DNA of 64,000 nt from Aquipseudomonas alcaligenes (GCF_900156545.1 NZ_FTNW01000003.1:62001-126000); one strand, 5' to 3'; counted from the first letter of the stretch, positions 43,172-54,497 are shown. Translations and numbers: made by a program. The notes: generated by a model from the letters alone, not told the origin.

Positions 43172-44386
43172 ATGAACGGTATCTGGAACCAACAGCAGCA
43201 GGCGATCCGTGCCCACTACCTGGCCGTCGGCCGCGATCTGGTGCGCCCGACCTCGGCTGAGCGCGACCAGGCGCTGGGCTTCGACCGCGAGCTGTGGCGC
43301 GTCCTGGGCGCAACCGGGCTGTTCGGCGTGCACATGCCCGAGCGCTTCGGCGGCCAGGGGCTTGGCGTGTGGGAGTTCTCCGCTGCGCTGGAGGGCTTCT
43401 CCGAGGGCTGCCAGGACATGGGCGTGCTGGTCTCCTTCGTCGCCCAGGTGGCGCTGGTGCAGGCCGCGCTGCTCAGCTACGGCAGCGAGGAGCAGCTGCA
43501 GCGCTGGCTACCGCCGCTGATCAGCGGCGAGAAGATCGGCTGCTTCGCCATCACCGAGCAGGGCTGCGGATCCGACGTGCGCTCGCTGAAGCTGGCCGCC
43601 AGCCGCGATGGCGGCGGCTACCGCCTCAACGGCATGAAATGGAACATCACCAACGCCCCGGTGGCCGACATCTGCATGACCTTCGCCCGCCTGGAGGAGG
43701 CTGGCCCCAACGCCATTTCCTGCTTCATCAGCGAAACTGCCGCACCCGGCCTGACCCAGTCGGTGCCGTTCGACCTGATGGGCAACCGCGGCACGCCGAT
43801 CGGCAGCCTGACCTTCGACAACGTGGCGCTGGCCGCCGACAGCCTGGTCGGCGTCGAGGGGCAAGGCCTGCGCGTGCTGTACTTCGGTTTCCTGGTCGAG
43901 CGCATCTTCACCGGCGTGTCCATTGTCGGCTGTATGCAGCCGGTGATCGACGAGTGCCTGCAGTACAGCCTCAAGCGCGAGGCTTTCGGTCGGCCGATCA
44001 GCGACAACCAGTATGTGCAGGGCCACATCGTGCAGGCCTACACCCAGCTGGAACTGCTGCGTAGCGTGGTGGTGCGCGGCCTTACCGCGCTGGAGAAAGG
44101 GCAGGACTGCTCGACCCTGGCCTCGATCATCAAGATGCTGGCCAGCGAGGCGATGCACGAGGCCTGCCTCAACGCCATGCGCATCCACGGCAACTACGGC
44201 TACCGCCGCGACTTCCACTTCGAGCGCCTGCTGCGTGACTCCATTGGCCTGTTCTTCGCCGGCGGCACCAGCGAGATCCACAAGACGGTGATCTGGGCCA
44301 ACCTGGTGGCCGAGGCGCAGAACCGCAGCAAGGCCAAGGACGACCTGCGTCTGGACGCCTACACCGGCGCAGGAGCCGCCGCATGA
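43172..44386 (+). CDS. Acyl-CoA dehydrogenase family protein
   Basis: 404 aa. FAD-binding and substrate motifs are ITEQGCGSDVRSLKL, YRLNGMKWNITNAPVADICMTFARL, REAFGRPISDNQYVQGHI and the C-terminal IHGNYGYRRDFHFERLLRD with FAGGTSEIHK. The typical C-terminal base Glu of the YEGT motif is replaced by AGGT; the Glu in LVERIFTG could be the base as in isovaleryl-type enzymes. The ATG at 43172 was chosen: the one at 43166 sits only 1 nt from AGGAG. In this operon it probably desaturates an acyl chain carried by CoA or a carrier. Confidence 0.88.
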   Translation: MNGIWNQQQQAIRAHYLAVGRDLVRPTSAERDQALGFDRELWRVLGATGLFGVHMPERFGGQGLGVWEFSAALEGFSEGCQDMGVLVSFVAQVALVQAALLSYGSEEQLQRWLPPLISGEKIGCFAITEQGCGSDVRSLKLAASRDGGGYRLNGMKWNITNAPVADICMTFARLEEAGPNAISCFISETAAPGLTQSVPFDLMGNRGTPIGSLTFDNVALAADSLVGVEGQGLRVLYFGFLVERIFTGVSIVGCMQPVIDECLQYSLKREAFGRPISDNQYVQGHIVQAYTQLELLRSVVVRGLTALEKGQDCSTLASIIKMLASEAMHEACLNAMRIHGNYGYRRDFHFERLLRDSIGLFFAGGTSEIHKTVIWANLVAEAQNRSKAKDDLRLDAYTGAGAAA

Positions 44387-46908
44387 AGCCCCGCGCCGTC
44401 GCGCTGCTCTCCTGGATGCTGCATCGGCCCTGGCTGATGCTCGCCATCCTGCTGATGATTACCGCTGCGGCGGTGGTCGCGCTGGGGCGCCTGGAGATCA
44501 ACAGTACCCCTTACATGATCGACAGGAACCACCCCAGCCGGATGGCCGATGCCGACAACAAACGGCTGTTCTCCAACACCGGTGAGCAGGCCTTCGTCGC
44601 CCTGGAGAACCCCCAGGGCAATATCTTCAACACCAGGAGCCTGACCCTGGTGGCCGAGCTGACCCGCGCCTTCCAGGCCATCGAGATGGTCTTGCCGGGG
44701 GACAGCGACAAGCTGCGCACCCTCGCCGAAGACCCGCGCCTGCAGGCCGACGTCGAGGCCATCCTCGAAGGCGACCTGACCCCCGCCGACCAGCCGCGCC
44801 TGGCCGCGCTGAAGCAGCGCCTGTCCGAGCTTGGCGAACTCAGCCATACCCGCGAAGCCTGGCTGGACAGCCTGCACACGCGCCTGGTGCCAATCCGCAA
44901 GGTGCGCAGCCTGGTGACCATCGAGAACCTGCTGACCATCGACGAGGCGCTCGACGCGCATCCGCTGATGCCGCGCGTGCCCACCGACCAGGCCGGGCTC
45001 GACGCCCTGCGTGCCGAGGCCATGGGCAACCCGCTGTTCCTCGACAGCCTGGTCTCGCGTGACGGCAGCGCCACCACCATCCAGGTCGAGTTCAACATCG
45101 CCCAGGATGATTCGCCGGCCATGCTGCAGGTGTACCAGGCCATCGTCGACATCACCGACAAGGTGCAGGGCGACGACCGCATCTACCTCAGCGGCCCGCC
45201 GATGATCGCCGCGCAGACCGCGTCGAACATGGAGCAGGATAACCAGACCCTGCTGCCGGCCGTGCTGCTGGTGATCTTGCTGGTGCTCTTCGTCAGCTTC
45301 GGGCGCGTGCAGGGCGTGGTGGTGCCGCTGCTGATCGCTGTGCTGAGCCTGATCTGGACCCTCGGCCTGATGGCCGCCTGCGGGGTGAAGCAGAACATCA
45401 TCACCTCGATCATGCCGGTGTTCATCATTTCCATCGCGGTGTGCGACGCCATCCACTTCCTCGCCGACTACTACCGCAAGCTACCGCCCAAGCCGGATCG
45501 CCAGGCGCGCATCGACACGGCAGCGCATGTGATGCGACAGCTGTTCTGGCCGATGCTCGTGACCTCCACGACCACGCTGGGCGGGTTTCTCTCGCTGGCC
45601 TGGACCGATGTCACCTTCATTCGCGAGTTCGGTATCTTCACCGGGATCGGTATCTTCTTTGCCTGGCTGATCACCATTGTCTTCCTGCCGGCGCTGCTGA
45701 TCCTCTGGCGGGCCGAGCCCCCGCGCCACGGGCTGCTGGCCAGCGACCGCCTGGACCGCATGATTGCTGCCCTCGGTCACTTCGCCCGCTACGGCAGGCG
45801 CCTGGCTGTCGGCATGCTGGCGGCCATCCTGCTGTGTGGCTGGTACGTGGTCGAACACCTGACCGTGGACAATCAGGTCATCGGCTACTTCGAGGACGAC
45901 AGCCGTATCCGCCAGGACGATGCGGCAATCAACGCCCTGTTCGGCGGTACCACGCCGATCAGCATCATGATCGAGAGCGACAGGGCCGACGCTTTCAAGG
46001 ACCCGGCGGTGATTCAGGGCATGGCCAGGCTGCAGGATCACCTGCGCCAGCAGCCGCTGGTCGGTTTCACCTACTCGCCGGCGGACTTCGTCAAGCGCCT
46101 GCACCAGGTGACCCAGGAGACCTTCACTGCCGAGCAGTACCGCCTGCCGGACGACATCAGCGCCAGCCTGCTGGCGCAGTACTACCTGCTCTACGAGAAC
46201 GCCAACGGCCGCGACCTGTTCGACGTGGTGGATCGCCGTTTCCAGAACGGTCGGGTGCTCGCCATCCTGCACAGCGACCGATCGTCCGAGGTCGGCGTGG
46301 TGATGCGTGATGCCCTGGCCAAGGCCCGCGAAGTCCTGCCGGCCGGTATGACGGTGCGTGTGTCCGGTTATGGTGAGGTGTTGGTAGCGACCACCGATGC
46401 GGTGGTGTGGGGGCAAGTCAGCAGCATCCTGTTGTCGCTGGCGCTGATCGCGTTGATGGTCATGGTCATGTTTCGCTCGGTGCGCCTGGGCTTCGCCGCG
46501 CTGCTACCGCTGCTGTTCACCCTGGTGGGCATTGGCACGCTGATGGCGCTGAGCGGTACCGATCTGGATATCGGCACTTCGATCATCGCAGCGATCTCCG
46601 TGGGTATCGGTATCGACTATGCCATTCACGTGATCGCCGCGATGCGGCGCAGCCGGGGCACGGCTGAGCAGGTGACTCAGTCGGCCTTGCAGCATAGCGG
46701 CAAGCCGATACTGATCAACACCCTCGCGCTGGGCCTGGGTTTCCTGGTGCTATGCCTGTCGGGCTACCAGTCGCTGGTCAACCTGGGGCTCTTCATCTCT
46801 CTGACCATGCTGCTGGCCGCGCTGTTCGCCTTGCTGGTGCTGCCGGTCTTCGTCAACACCGCCCGGGTGGCTCAGGCTGAGGCGCAGCTGGAGCCGGCCA
46901 ATGCGTAA
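44383..46908 (+). CDS. RND/MMPL-superfamily exporter (HAE3 type)
   Basis: 841 aa. It has the two-fold RND layout: membrane segment at 14-34, a large periplasmic loop (35-275), five membrane segments (PAVLLVILLVLFVSFGRV, VVPLLIAVLSLIWTLGLMA, IMPVFIISIAVCDAIHFLADYY, MLVTSTTTLGGFLSLAW, GIFTGIGIFFAWLITIVFL), then the same again with GIDYAIHVIAAMRR. The acidic CDAIHFLADYY and GIDYAIH motifs are the proton-relay Asp motifs of HAE3/MmpL proteins that export lipids or hydrophobic products. It overlaps the dehydrogenase by 4 bp and the next gene by 8 bp. Confidence 0.9.
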   Translation: MKPRAVALLSWMLHRPWLMLAILLMITAAAVVALGRLEINSTPYMIDRNHPSRMADADNKRLFSNTGEQAFVALENPQGNIFNTRSLTLVAELTRAFQAIEMVLPGDSDKLRTLAEDPRLQADVEAILEGDLTPADQPRLAALKQRLSELGELSHTREAWLDSLHTRLVPIRKVRSLVTIENLLTIDEALDAHPLMPRVPTDQAGLDALRAEAMGNPLFLDSLVSRDGSATTIQVEFNIAQDDSPAMLQVYQAIVDITDKVQGDDRIYLSGPPMIAAQTASNMEQDNQTLLPAVLLVILLVLFVSFGRVQGVVVPLLIAVLSLIWTLGLMAACGVKQNIITSIMPVFIISIAVCDAIHFLADYYRKLPPKPDRQARIDTAAHVMRQLFWPMLVTSTTTLGGFLSLAWTDVTFIREFGIFTGIGIFFAWLITIVFLPALLILWRAEPPRHGLLASDRLDRMIAALGHFARYGRRLAVGMLAAILLCGWYVVEHLTVDNQVIGYFEDDSRIRQDDAAINALFGGTTPISIMIESDRADAFKDPAVIQGMARLQDHLRQQPLVGFTYSPADFVKRLHQVTQETFTAEQYRLPDDISASLLAQYYLLYENANGRDLFDVVDRRFQNGRVLAILHSDRSSEVGVVMRDALAKAREVLPAGMTVRVSGYGEVLVATTDAVVWGQVSSILLSLALIALMVMVMFRSVRLGFAALLPLLFTLVGIGTLMALSGTDLDIGTSIIAAISVGIGIDYAIHVIAAMRRSRGTAEQVTQSALQHSGKPILINTLALGLGFLVLCLSGYQSLVNLGLFISLTMLLAALFALLVLPVFVNTARVAQAEAQLEPANA

Positions 46909-47788
46909 GCACCTGCTCTGGCTGCTCTGCGTGGCCCTGCCAGCCGGTGCCCAGGACTGGCTGGCGCTGACGCTCTACCCGGGCGGCGAGCTTTACCAGG
47001 CCGAGCACCTGCAGCGTCTGGTCGGCGCCACGCAGAATCTGTGGCAGGTGAAGGATGCCCAGGGGCACACGCCGATCCAGTCCCTGGACAGCCTGGCCAG
47101 CACCAATGCCATTGCCGTCCAGGGCGACGACGTGCGCTTCCGTCGCCTGATCGAGACCCGCGAGCTGACACCCGCAGGTCTCAAGACTCTGGCCGGGCTG
47201 GTCGAGCGACACCCGCTGCTCGGCCCGCGCCTGGTCACCGCCGCCGGCGATGGCACGCACTTCTGGCTGCGCCTGGCGCGGCCCTACGCGGAAGCCGACA
47301 AGGCCGAACTGCTGCTGAGCTATGCCAAGCGCCTGGCCGTCGATTTCGCTCCCGGCTGCCAGGTAGCCAGCGGCGCCCAGGGCGCATTGCAGGGTTACAC
47401 CTTGCAGGAGTGGACGTTGCAGGCCGCCGGTCCGGTACCGTCGCGCACCACCACCCTGCAGGGCCTGCAGCAGGCCGCCGCGACGCTGCGCCAGCGCAGC
47501 CTGCAGGCCTATTCGGCCGCCGACATCCTGATCTACCTGCGCCAGGTACTCAACGGTGAGTCCGGCCTGCCGGTCAGCGATGACGAAGTGGCCCAGCTCT
47601 ACCTGATCGCCGAAAGCCTGCGCAGCCGTGACCTGCAGGACCTGGCACGGCCCGACTTCCAGCGCCTCAAGCTGGTCGCCCTGGGGCGCCAGCGCAGCAG
47701 CGCGCCGAATCTGCCCGGCTACCGCCTGGAGACCACCGCGCAGTGGTCATCCACCCCGAACAGCTACCTGACAGTCGACTGTCGTTAA
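46901..47788 (+). CDS. Secreted protein of unknown function in RND operon
   Basis: 295 aa with signal peptide MRKHLLWLLCVALPAGAQ. No domain is recognised. It has an N-terminal DWLALTLYPGGELYQAEHLQ, an alpha/beta stretch (GLKTLAGLVERHPLLGPRLVTAAG), two Cys (in PGCQVASG and at the end VDCR, a possible disulfide), and helical repeats 170-240. It overlaps the exporter by 8 bp and is followed in 10 bp by the LolA-like gene, so it probably works as a periplasmic partner of the exporter. Confidence 0.7.
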   Translation: MRKHLLWLLCVALPAGAQDWLALTLYPGGELYQAEHLQRLVGATQNLWQVKDAQGHTPIQSLDSLASTNAIAVQGDDVRFRRLIETRELTPAGLKTLAGLVERHPLLGPRLVTAAGDGTHFWLRLARPYAEADKAELLLSYAKRLAVDFAPGCQVASGAQGALQGYTLQEWTLQAAGPVPSRTTTLQGLQQAAATLRQRSLQAYSAADILIYLRQVLNGESGLPVSDDEVAQLYLIAESLRSRDLQDLARPDFQRLKLVALGRQRSSAPNLPGYRLETTAQWSSTPNSYLTVDCR

Positions 47789-47798
47789 GGAGTTTCCC

Positions 47799-48581
47799 AT
47801 GCGTATTTCCCTGCTTGCTCTCGGCCTGCTGCTCAGTGTCCCGGCTCTCGCCGAGGCTCTCGACCCCGCTGCCATCATGCGTGCCGTGCGCGACCGCGAC
47901 GAAGGCCAGGACCGCCGCTCCGAAGTGACCCTGGTGCAGACCATGGCCGACGGCTTCGTCCGCGAGCGCAAGCTGCTGATGCTGGAGAAGGAGTACGGCG
48001 AGGAGCGCAAGGCCACCCTGTACTTCACCGCGCCCAGCGACACCGCCGGCACTGGCATCCTCATGCACAGCTACGCCGAGGCCGCTGCCCGCGAGGACGA
48101 CCAGTGGCTGTACCTGCCGGCTCTGCGCAAGACCCGGCGCATCGCCACCAACTCCAAGGAGGGCCCGTTCCTCGGCACCGACTTCTCCTTCGCTGACATC
48201 GAGCGCATGCGCGTCGACGACTACCAGTACCGGCTGCTGCGCGAGGAGGAGTACAAGGGGCGCCCGGTCTACGTGATCGAGGCGCGCACCGCCGACGGTC
48301 TGGAGAATCCGCGCACCGGCTACAGCCAGCGCCTGGTCTATGTCGACCGCGAGCGCCAGCTGATCCTGCGTGACGAGTTCTTCCGTGGCGGCCGGCAGAT
48401 CAAGACCTTCGAAGTGGTCGATGTGAGTCAGGTGGAAGGCTTCTGGACGGTCAACGAGTCGCTGATGAGCAACCTGGTCGAGGGTGGCCAGACCCGCCTG
48501 CTGCGCACCGCCGCCGACTACAACCTGGACCTGGGCGACCAGAACTTCAGCGAGCGCGCCCTGCGCAACGGGATTCGCTGA
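47799..48581 (+). CDS. LolA-like periplasmic outer-membrane-directed carrier
   Basis: 260 aa with signal peptide MRISLLALGLLLSVPALA. It matches LolA-like/outer-membrane lipoprotein-sorting proteins (COG2834-type): MLEKEYGEERKATLYFTAPSDTAGTGILMH, WLYLPALRKTRRIA, FLGTDFSFADIE and DREFQ-like YVDRERQLILRDEFF. Such proteins commonly accompany MMPL exporters and form a hydrophobic half-barrel that shuttles lipids. It is 10 bp after the unknown gene and overlaps the next by 1 bp. Confidence 0.85.
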   Translation: MRISLLALGLLLSVPALAEALDPAAIMRAVRDRDEGQDRRSEVTLVQTMADGFVRERKLLMLEKEYGEERKATLYFTAPSDTAGTGILMHSYAEAAAREDDQWLYLPALRKTRRIATNSKEGPFLGTDFSFADIERMRVDDYQYRLLREEEYKGRPVYVIEARTADGLENPRTGYSQRLVYVDRERQLILRDEFFRGGRQIKTFEVVDVSQVEGFWTVNESLMSNLVEGGQTRLLRTAADYNLDLGDQNFSERALRNGIR

Positions 48582-49783
48582 TGCGTGCAGTGCTTATCGG
48601 CCTGCTGGGCCTGACCAGCCTCCCGCTGGCCGCGGCGACCCTCAGCAGTCGCGGTCACGTGGAGGACGGCTACCACCACGACACCACCGGCGCCAGCAGC
48701 TCCGGCCACCGCGTCGAGGCCTTGCTGGAGAGCCGCATCAGCCAGGGCAACTGGACCCTCGACAGCGTGCTGCTCGGCCGCTACCGCAGCCAGTACGACG
48801 ATGCCGGCGGCAAGCTGGAGGATCGCATGGAATCCGACCAGGACCTGCGCGAGCTCTATCTCACCTGGGCCGGCGACAACTGGCAGTGGCGCCTTGGCCA
48901 GCAGCAGATCGCCTGGGGGCGCGGCGACTACTTCCGCCTGGTCGACGTGCTCAACCCGCTGGACCTGCGCGAGTTCCTGCTGCCCTACATCGACGACTAC
49001 TCCCTCGGCCGGCAAACCCGGCCGATGGCGGTGGTGGAAATCTATGGCGACAGCCTGGAGCAGCAGTTCGTCGTCGCGCCCAAGGCCGAGACCACCCGCT
49101 ACGCCCCGGCCGGCGCCGACTTCGCCGTGGCCGGGCGGCCGGAGGGGCTGGACGAGGACGACGAACACGAGCGCCCGGATATCGGCTGGCGCGGCAAGAT
49201 GCTGGTCGACGGCACCGATCTGGACTTCTACCTGTTCGACGGCCTCAGCCCCGATCCGCTGTACGTGGTGGAGGAGGGGCAGATGGTCGAGCAACAGCGC
49301 CGGCGTAGCCTGGTCGGCGCCTCGTTCGCCCGCCCGGCCGGCGACTGGGTGGTGCGTGGCGACCTGGTGCACCTGCTCAACGAGCCGTTGCAGACCCCGG
49401 AAGGTGCGGAAAACGTACCCAAGTCGGCGGCGCTGCTGGGCCTCGATCTGACCCGCAACGAATGGACGGTCAACCTGCAGGCCACGGTCAGCCATCGCCA
49501 CGGCGCACCGGACAGCCTGCCGCGCGAGACCGGCTGGGAGGCGTCGGCGGCGCTGCTCAAGGACTGGTCCAAGCAGCGCCTCAATGCCGGCGTCCTCTGG
49601 CTGTACAACCGCGAGGTGCAGAGCAGCCACATGGTCAAGGCCAACCTCGGCTACCGGCCCTGGAACCAGTGGTACCTGGAGACGGGCTACATCGCCTTCA
49701 GTGGCGGGCAGACCACCCAGTACGGCCAGTTCGACAATCGCGATCGCCTCTACCTGCAGGTGCGTCGCGACTTCAGCCTGTGA
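48581..49783 (+). CDS. Predicted outer-membrane beta-barrel (DUF1302/alginate-export-like)
   Basis: 400 aa with signal peptide MRAVLIGLLGLTSLPLAAA. Many alternating aromatic/polar strands (EDGYHHDTTGASSSGHRVEALLES, WQWRLGQQQIAWGRGDYFRLVD, LGYRPWNQWYLETGYIAFSGG) and a terminal VRRDFSL ending with a hydrophobic residue suggest an outer-membrane barrel. The QQIAWG.GDYFR motif is like that of DUF1302 proteins that often lie beside MMPL exporters. It should let the exported product cross or lodge in the outer membrane. It is the last gene of the operon, with 1-bp overlap (TGATG) to the carrier gene. Confidence 0.75.
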   Translation: MRAVLIGLLGLTSLPLAAATLSSRGHVEDGYHHDTTGASSSGHRVEALLESRISQGNWTLDSVLLGRYRSQYDDAGGKLEDRMESDQDLRELYLTWAGDNWQWRLGQQQIAWGRGDYFRLVDVLNPLDLREFLLPYIDDYSLGRQTRPMAVVEIYGDSLEQQFVVAPKAETTRYAPAGADFAVAGRPEGLDEDDEHERPDIGWRGKMLVDGTDLDFYLFDGLSPDPLYVVEEGQMVEQQRRRSLVGASFARPAGDWVVRGDLVHLLNEPLQTPEGAENVPKSAALLGLDLTRNEWTVNLQATVSHRHGAPDSLPRETGWEASAALLKDWSKQRLNAGVLWLYNREVQSSHMVKANLGYRPWNQWYLETGYIAFSGGQTTQYGQFDNRDRLYLQVRRDFSL

Positions 49784-49895
49784 TTCCTGCCACTTGGATG
49801 GCGCCGCGCGGGCGGCGACAATGGCCGCCGCCGCACCCGGGAACGCCCGGTGCGGCCTGCAGTCGAACCGCCCGTCGCCGTCCCGAGGAGAATCC

Positions 49896-50645
49896 ATGCG
49901 TGCCATCGCCGTTGCCGGCCTGCTGTCCCTGTCGCTCCTGCTCAGTGGTTGCCAGGCTTTGCTGCTCGCCGCCAAGCCCGAATCGGGGCTGGCCGTCAGT
50001 CGCCAGGCCTGGGAGCATCGCGCACCGGGCTGCGAGGGCAAGGACTGCGCGCTGATCAATATCGACCTGCAGACCTTCGACGAGCTGCCGGAGCTGAATG
50101 CGCGCATCGAGCAGGAGCTGCTCAAACTGACCATCGAGCTGCCGGGTGATCCAGCGCCGCCCTCGCTGGCGGTCTACGAGCAGGAGTTCCTGGCCAGCGC
50201 CCAGCCGGGCTGGATGAGCTACCTGCAATCCAAGGTGCTGCAGCAGCACGGCCGCCTGGCGGTGATCGAACTGTCCAGCTACCGCTTCACCGGCGGCGCC
50301 CACGGCATTCCCGGGCGCGCCTATCTCAACTACGACCGCGACAAGGACCGCCTGCTGAGCCCGGACGACCTGCTGCTGCCGGATGGCGAGACCGCCTTCT
50401 GGCAGCAGGCCGAGCTGGCCTACCAGGCCTGGCTCAAGGCCAATGGCCTGGATCAGGATCTGCAGTACCAGGCCGAGTGGCCGTTCGTGCGCACTGCCAA
50501 CGTTGCCCTGCTGCGCGACTCGGTCATGCTCAAGTATGAGGTCGGGCGTATCGCCCCCTATGCCAGCGGCCACCCCGAGCTGCGTATTCCCTACGCGCGG
50601 CTGAACGGCATCCTCAAGTCCATCTACTTTCCCTCGTCGCGCTGA
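49896..50645 (+). CDS. RsiV-family (DUF3298) lipoprotein
   Basis: 249 aa with lipoprotein signal MRAIAVAGLLSLSLLLSGC (Cys19). The DUF4163/DUF3298 fold is seen in VIELSSYRFTGGAHGIPGRAYLNYDRDKDRLLSPDDLLL and MLKYEVGRIAPYASGHPELRIPYARL. In Bacillus RsiV this fold binds lysozyme; here no sigma factor is adjacent, and a lysozyme-sensing role is only a possibility. GAGGAG lies 6 nt before the ATG. It lies 112 bp after the exporter operon and is probably a core neighbour of thiC. Confidence 0.8.
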   Translation: MRAIAVAGLLSLSLLLSGCQALLLAAKPESGLAVSRQAWEHRAPGCEGKDCALINIDLQTFDELPELNARIEQELLKLTIELPGDPAPPSLAVYEQEFLASAQPGWMSYLQSKVLQQHGRLAVIELSSYRFTGGAHGIPGRAYLNYDRDKDRLLSPDDLLLPDGETAFWQQAELAYQAWLKANGLDQDLQYQAEWPFVRTANVALLRDSVMLKYEVGRIAPYASGHPELRIPYARLNGILKSIYFPSSR

Positions 50646-50655
50646 ACGGCGCACA

Positions 50656-50685
50656 TGAAAAAGCCGGGCATGCCCGGCTTTTTCA
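50656..50685. terminator. Bidirectional terminator between RsiV-like and thiC genes
   Basis: AAAAAGCCGGGCATGCCCGGCTTTTT is perfectly symmetrical, with A-run and T-run on the two sides, between convergent genes. Confidence 0.92.
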
Positions 50686-50700
50686 ACTCTGCAGCGCGGC

Positions 50701-52764
<2,064 letters not shown>

Positions 52765-52982
52765 ACAAGAACTGCCGGCAGTCTAATCAAGCGTGCCGAG
52801 GAACACCAAGCGCTATCCGGTGGTCGAGCGACGTTTCGTCGGGAATCTGTCCGGCACCAGGAATTGTTGCGGCGAAGAAACAAAGCTTGTCGCAGACTGA
52901 CCCGTTGTTGCGCCGCGGCCGCCTTGACCGCTGCCGGTCGCAGCCTTAGCCTTGCCCGATTACCCCGCATCTAGGACTGATC

Positions 52983-54425
52983 ATGCTACGCAGACTCTCT
53001 CTGGCGCTCGCAGTAGCTGCTGCCACCACAGGAATGGCCTGGGCCGAAGAAGCTCCCCTGGCAAGCAAGACCGATCTGGTCACCGTCTACAACGAAGCGG
53101 TGAAGAACAACGCCGACCTCGCTGCCGCGCGCGCCAACTACGCGGCGATTAAGGAAGTGGTGCCGCAGGCTCGAGCCGGACTGCTGCCGAACCTGTCGGC
53201 CGGCGCCGACAGCACCAATACCGATACCAAGGTGGACACCCGCACGGGCGACATCGACAGCTCGCGCAGCGGCCTGTCCTATCGTGCCAATCTGAGTCAG
53301 CCGCTGTTCCGTGCCGACCGCTGGTACCAGTTCCAGGCGGCCAAGGCCACTGATCAGCAGTATGCCCTGCAGCTCTCGGCCACCGAACAGAACCTGATTC
53401 TGCAGAGCGCCGAAACCTACTTCGCCGTGCTGCGCGCCCAGGACACCCTGGCCTCGACCAAGGCCGAGGAAGCAGCGTTCAAACGCCAGCTGGACCAGGC
53501 CAACGAGCGTTTCGACGTGGGCCTGTCGGACAAGACCGACGTGCTCGAAGCCCAGGCCGGTTACGACACCGCCCGCGCCAACCGCATTCTCGCCGAGCGT
53601 GCCGTGGATGACGCGTTCCAGGCCCTGGTCACCCTGACCAACCGCGAGTACGCCTCCATCGAGGGCATTCTGCACAGCCTGCCTGTGCTTGAGCCGACGC
53701 CCAACGACGCCAAGGCCTGGGTCGATACCGCCGCCCAGCAGAACCTCAACCTGCAGGCCAGCAACTACGCGGTCAATGCGGCCGAGGAAACCCTGCGCCA
53801 GAACAAGGCCGGCCATGCGCCGACCCTGGATGCCGTCGCTCAATACCAGAAGGGTGACAACGACAACCTCGGCTTTTCCAATACCGATGCCCTGTCGCCC
53901 TACAACGGTGATGCCGAGCAGACCAGCATCGGCCTGCAGCTGAACATCCCGATCTACAGCGGCGGCCTGACCAGCTCGCAGGTGCGCGAGGCCTACCAGC
54001 GTCTGAATCAGAGCGAGCAGGAGCGTGAGAGCCTGCGCCGCAAGGTGGTGGAGAACACCCGTAACCTGCATCGCGCGGTGAACACCGACGTGGAAACCGT
54101 GCAGGCCCGTCGCCAGTCGATCATCTCCAACCAGAGTGCCCTGGAAGCCACCGAAATCGGCTATCAGGTTGGTACCCGCAACATCGTCGACGTGCTCGAT
54201 GCTCAGCGTCAGCTGTACAGTTCGGTGCGCAACTACAACGACGCGCGCTATGACTACATCCTCAACAACCTGCGCCTGAAGCAGGCCGCCGGTACGCTGG
54301 CGCCCAGCGACCTGGAAGCGCTGTCGCGCTTCCTCAAGCCGGACTACGACCCGGATCGTGACTTCCTGCCGCAGGACCTGGCCAAGGCCGCGGAAGCGCA
54401 GCTCAAGGGCAACTCGAACTTCTGA
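52983..54425 (+). CDS. TolC-family outer-membrane channel (OpmH/TolC-like)
   Basis: 480 aa with signal peptide MLRRLSLALAVAAATTGMAWA. The two-fold TolC repeat is clear: DLVTVYNEAVKNNADLAAARANYAA and LSQPLFRADRWYQFQAAKATDQQYALQL, then AAEETLRQNKAGHAPTLDAVAQY, LNIPIYSGGLTSSQVREAYQRL and YQVGTRNIVDVLDAQRQLYSS. TolC trimers form the exit duct of type I secretion and efflux systems. By position next to thiC it corresponds to opmH (PA4974, from memory). The strand opposite thiC places its promoter in the 52765-52982 gap. Confidence 0.92.
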   Translation: MLRRLSLALAVAAATTGMAWAEEAPLASKTDLVTVYNEAVKNNADLAAARANYAAIKEVVPQARAGLLPNLSAGADSTNTDTKVDTRTGDIDSSRSGLSYRANLSQPLFRADRWYQFQAAKATDQQYALQLSATEQNLILQSAETYFAVLRAQDTLASTKAEEAAFKRQLDQANERFDVGLSDKTDVLEAQAGYDTARANRILAERAVDDAFQALVTLTNREYASIEGILHSLPVLEPTPNDAKAWVDTAAQQNLNLQASNYAVNAAEETLRQNKAGHAPTLDAVAQYQKGDNDNLGFSNTDALSPYNGDAEQTSIGLQLNIPIYSGGLTSSQVREAYQRLNQSEQERESLRRKVVENTRNLHRAVNTDVETVQARRQSIISNQSALEATEIGYQVGTRNIVDVLDAQRQLYSSVRNYNDARYDYILNNLRLKQAAGTLAPSDLEALSRFLKPDYDPDRDFLPQDLAKAAEAQLKGNSNF

Positions 54426-54436
54426 GCCGCTCGCCA

Positions 54437-54467
54437 AGAAAACCCCGCAGCTGCGGGGTTTTTTTTA
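54437..54467 (+). terminator. Terminator after the TolC-family gene
   Basis: AAAACCCCGCAGCTGCGGGGTTTTTTTT is a perfect stem with a long T-run 11 bp past the stop. Confidence 0.93.
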
Positions 54468-54497
54468 TGCCGGCAAATGACCTATACCTTGCTTAGC

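Noticed and set aside
41343..43313. 656-codon minus-strand frame opposite the E1 fusion gene
   Set aside because: Composition is that of antisense GC-rich coding DNA and it has no family match, whereas the plus strand has clear E1 motifs and a ribosome binding site.
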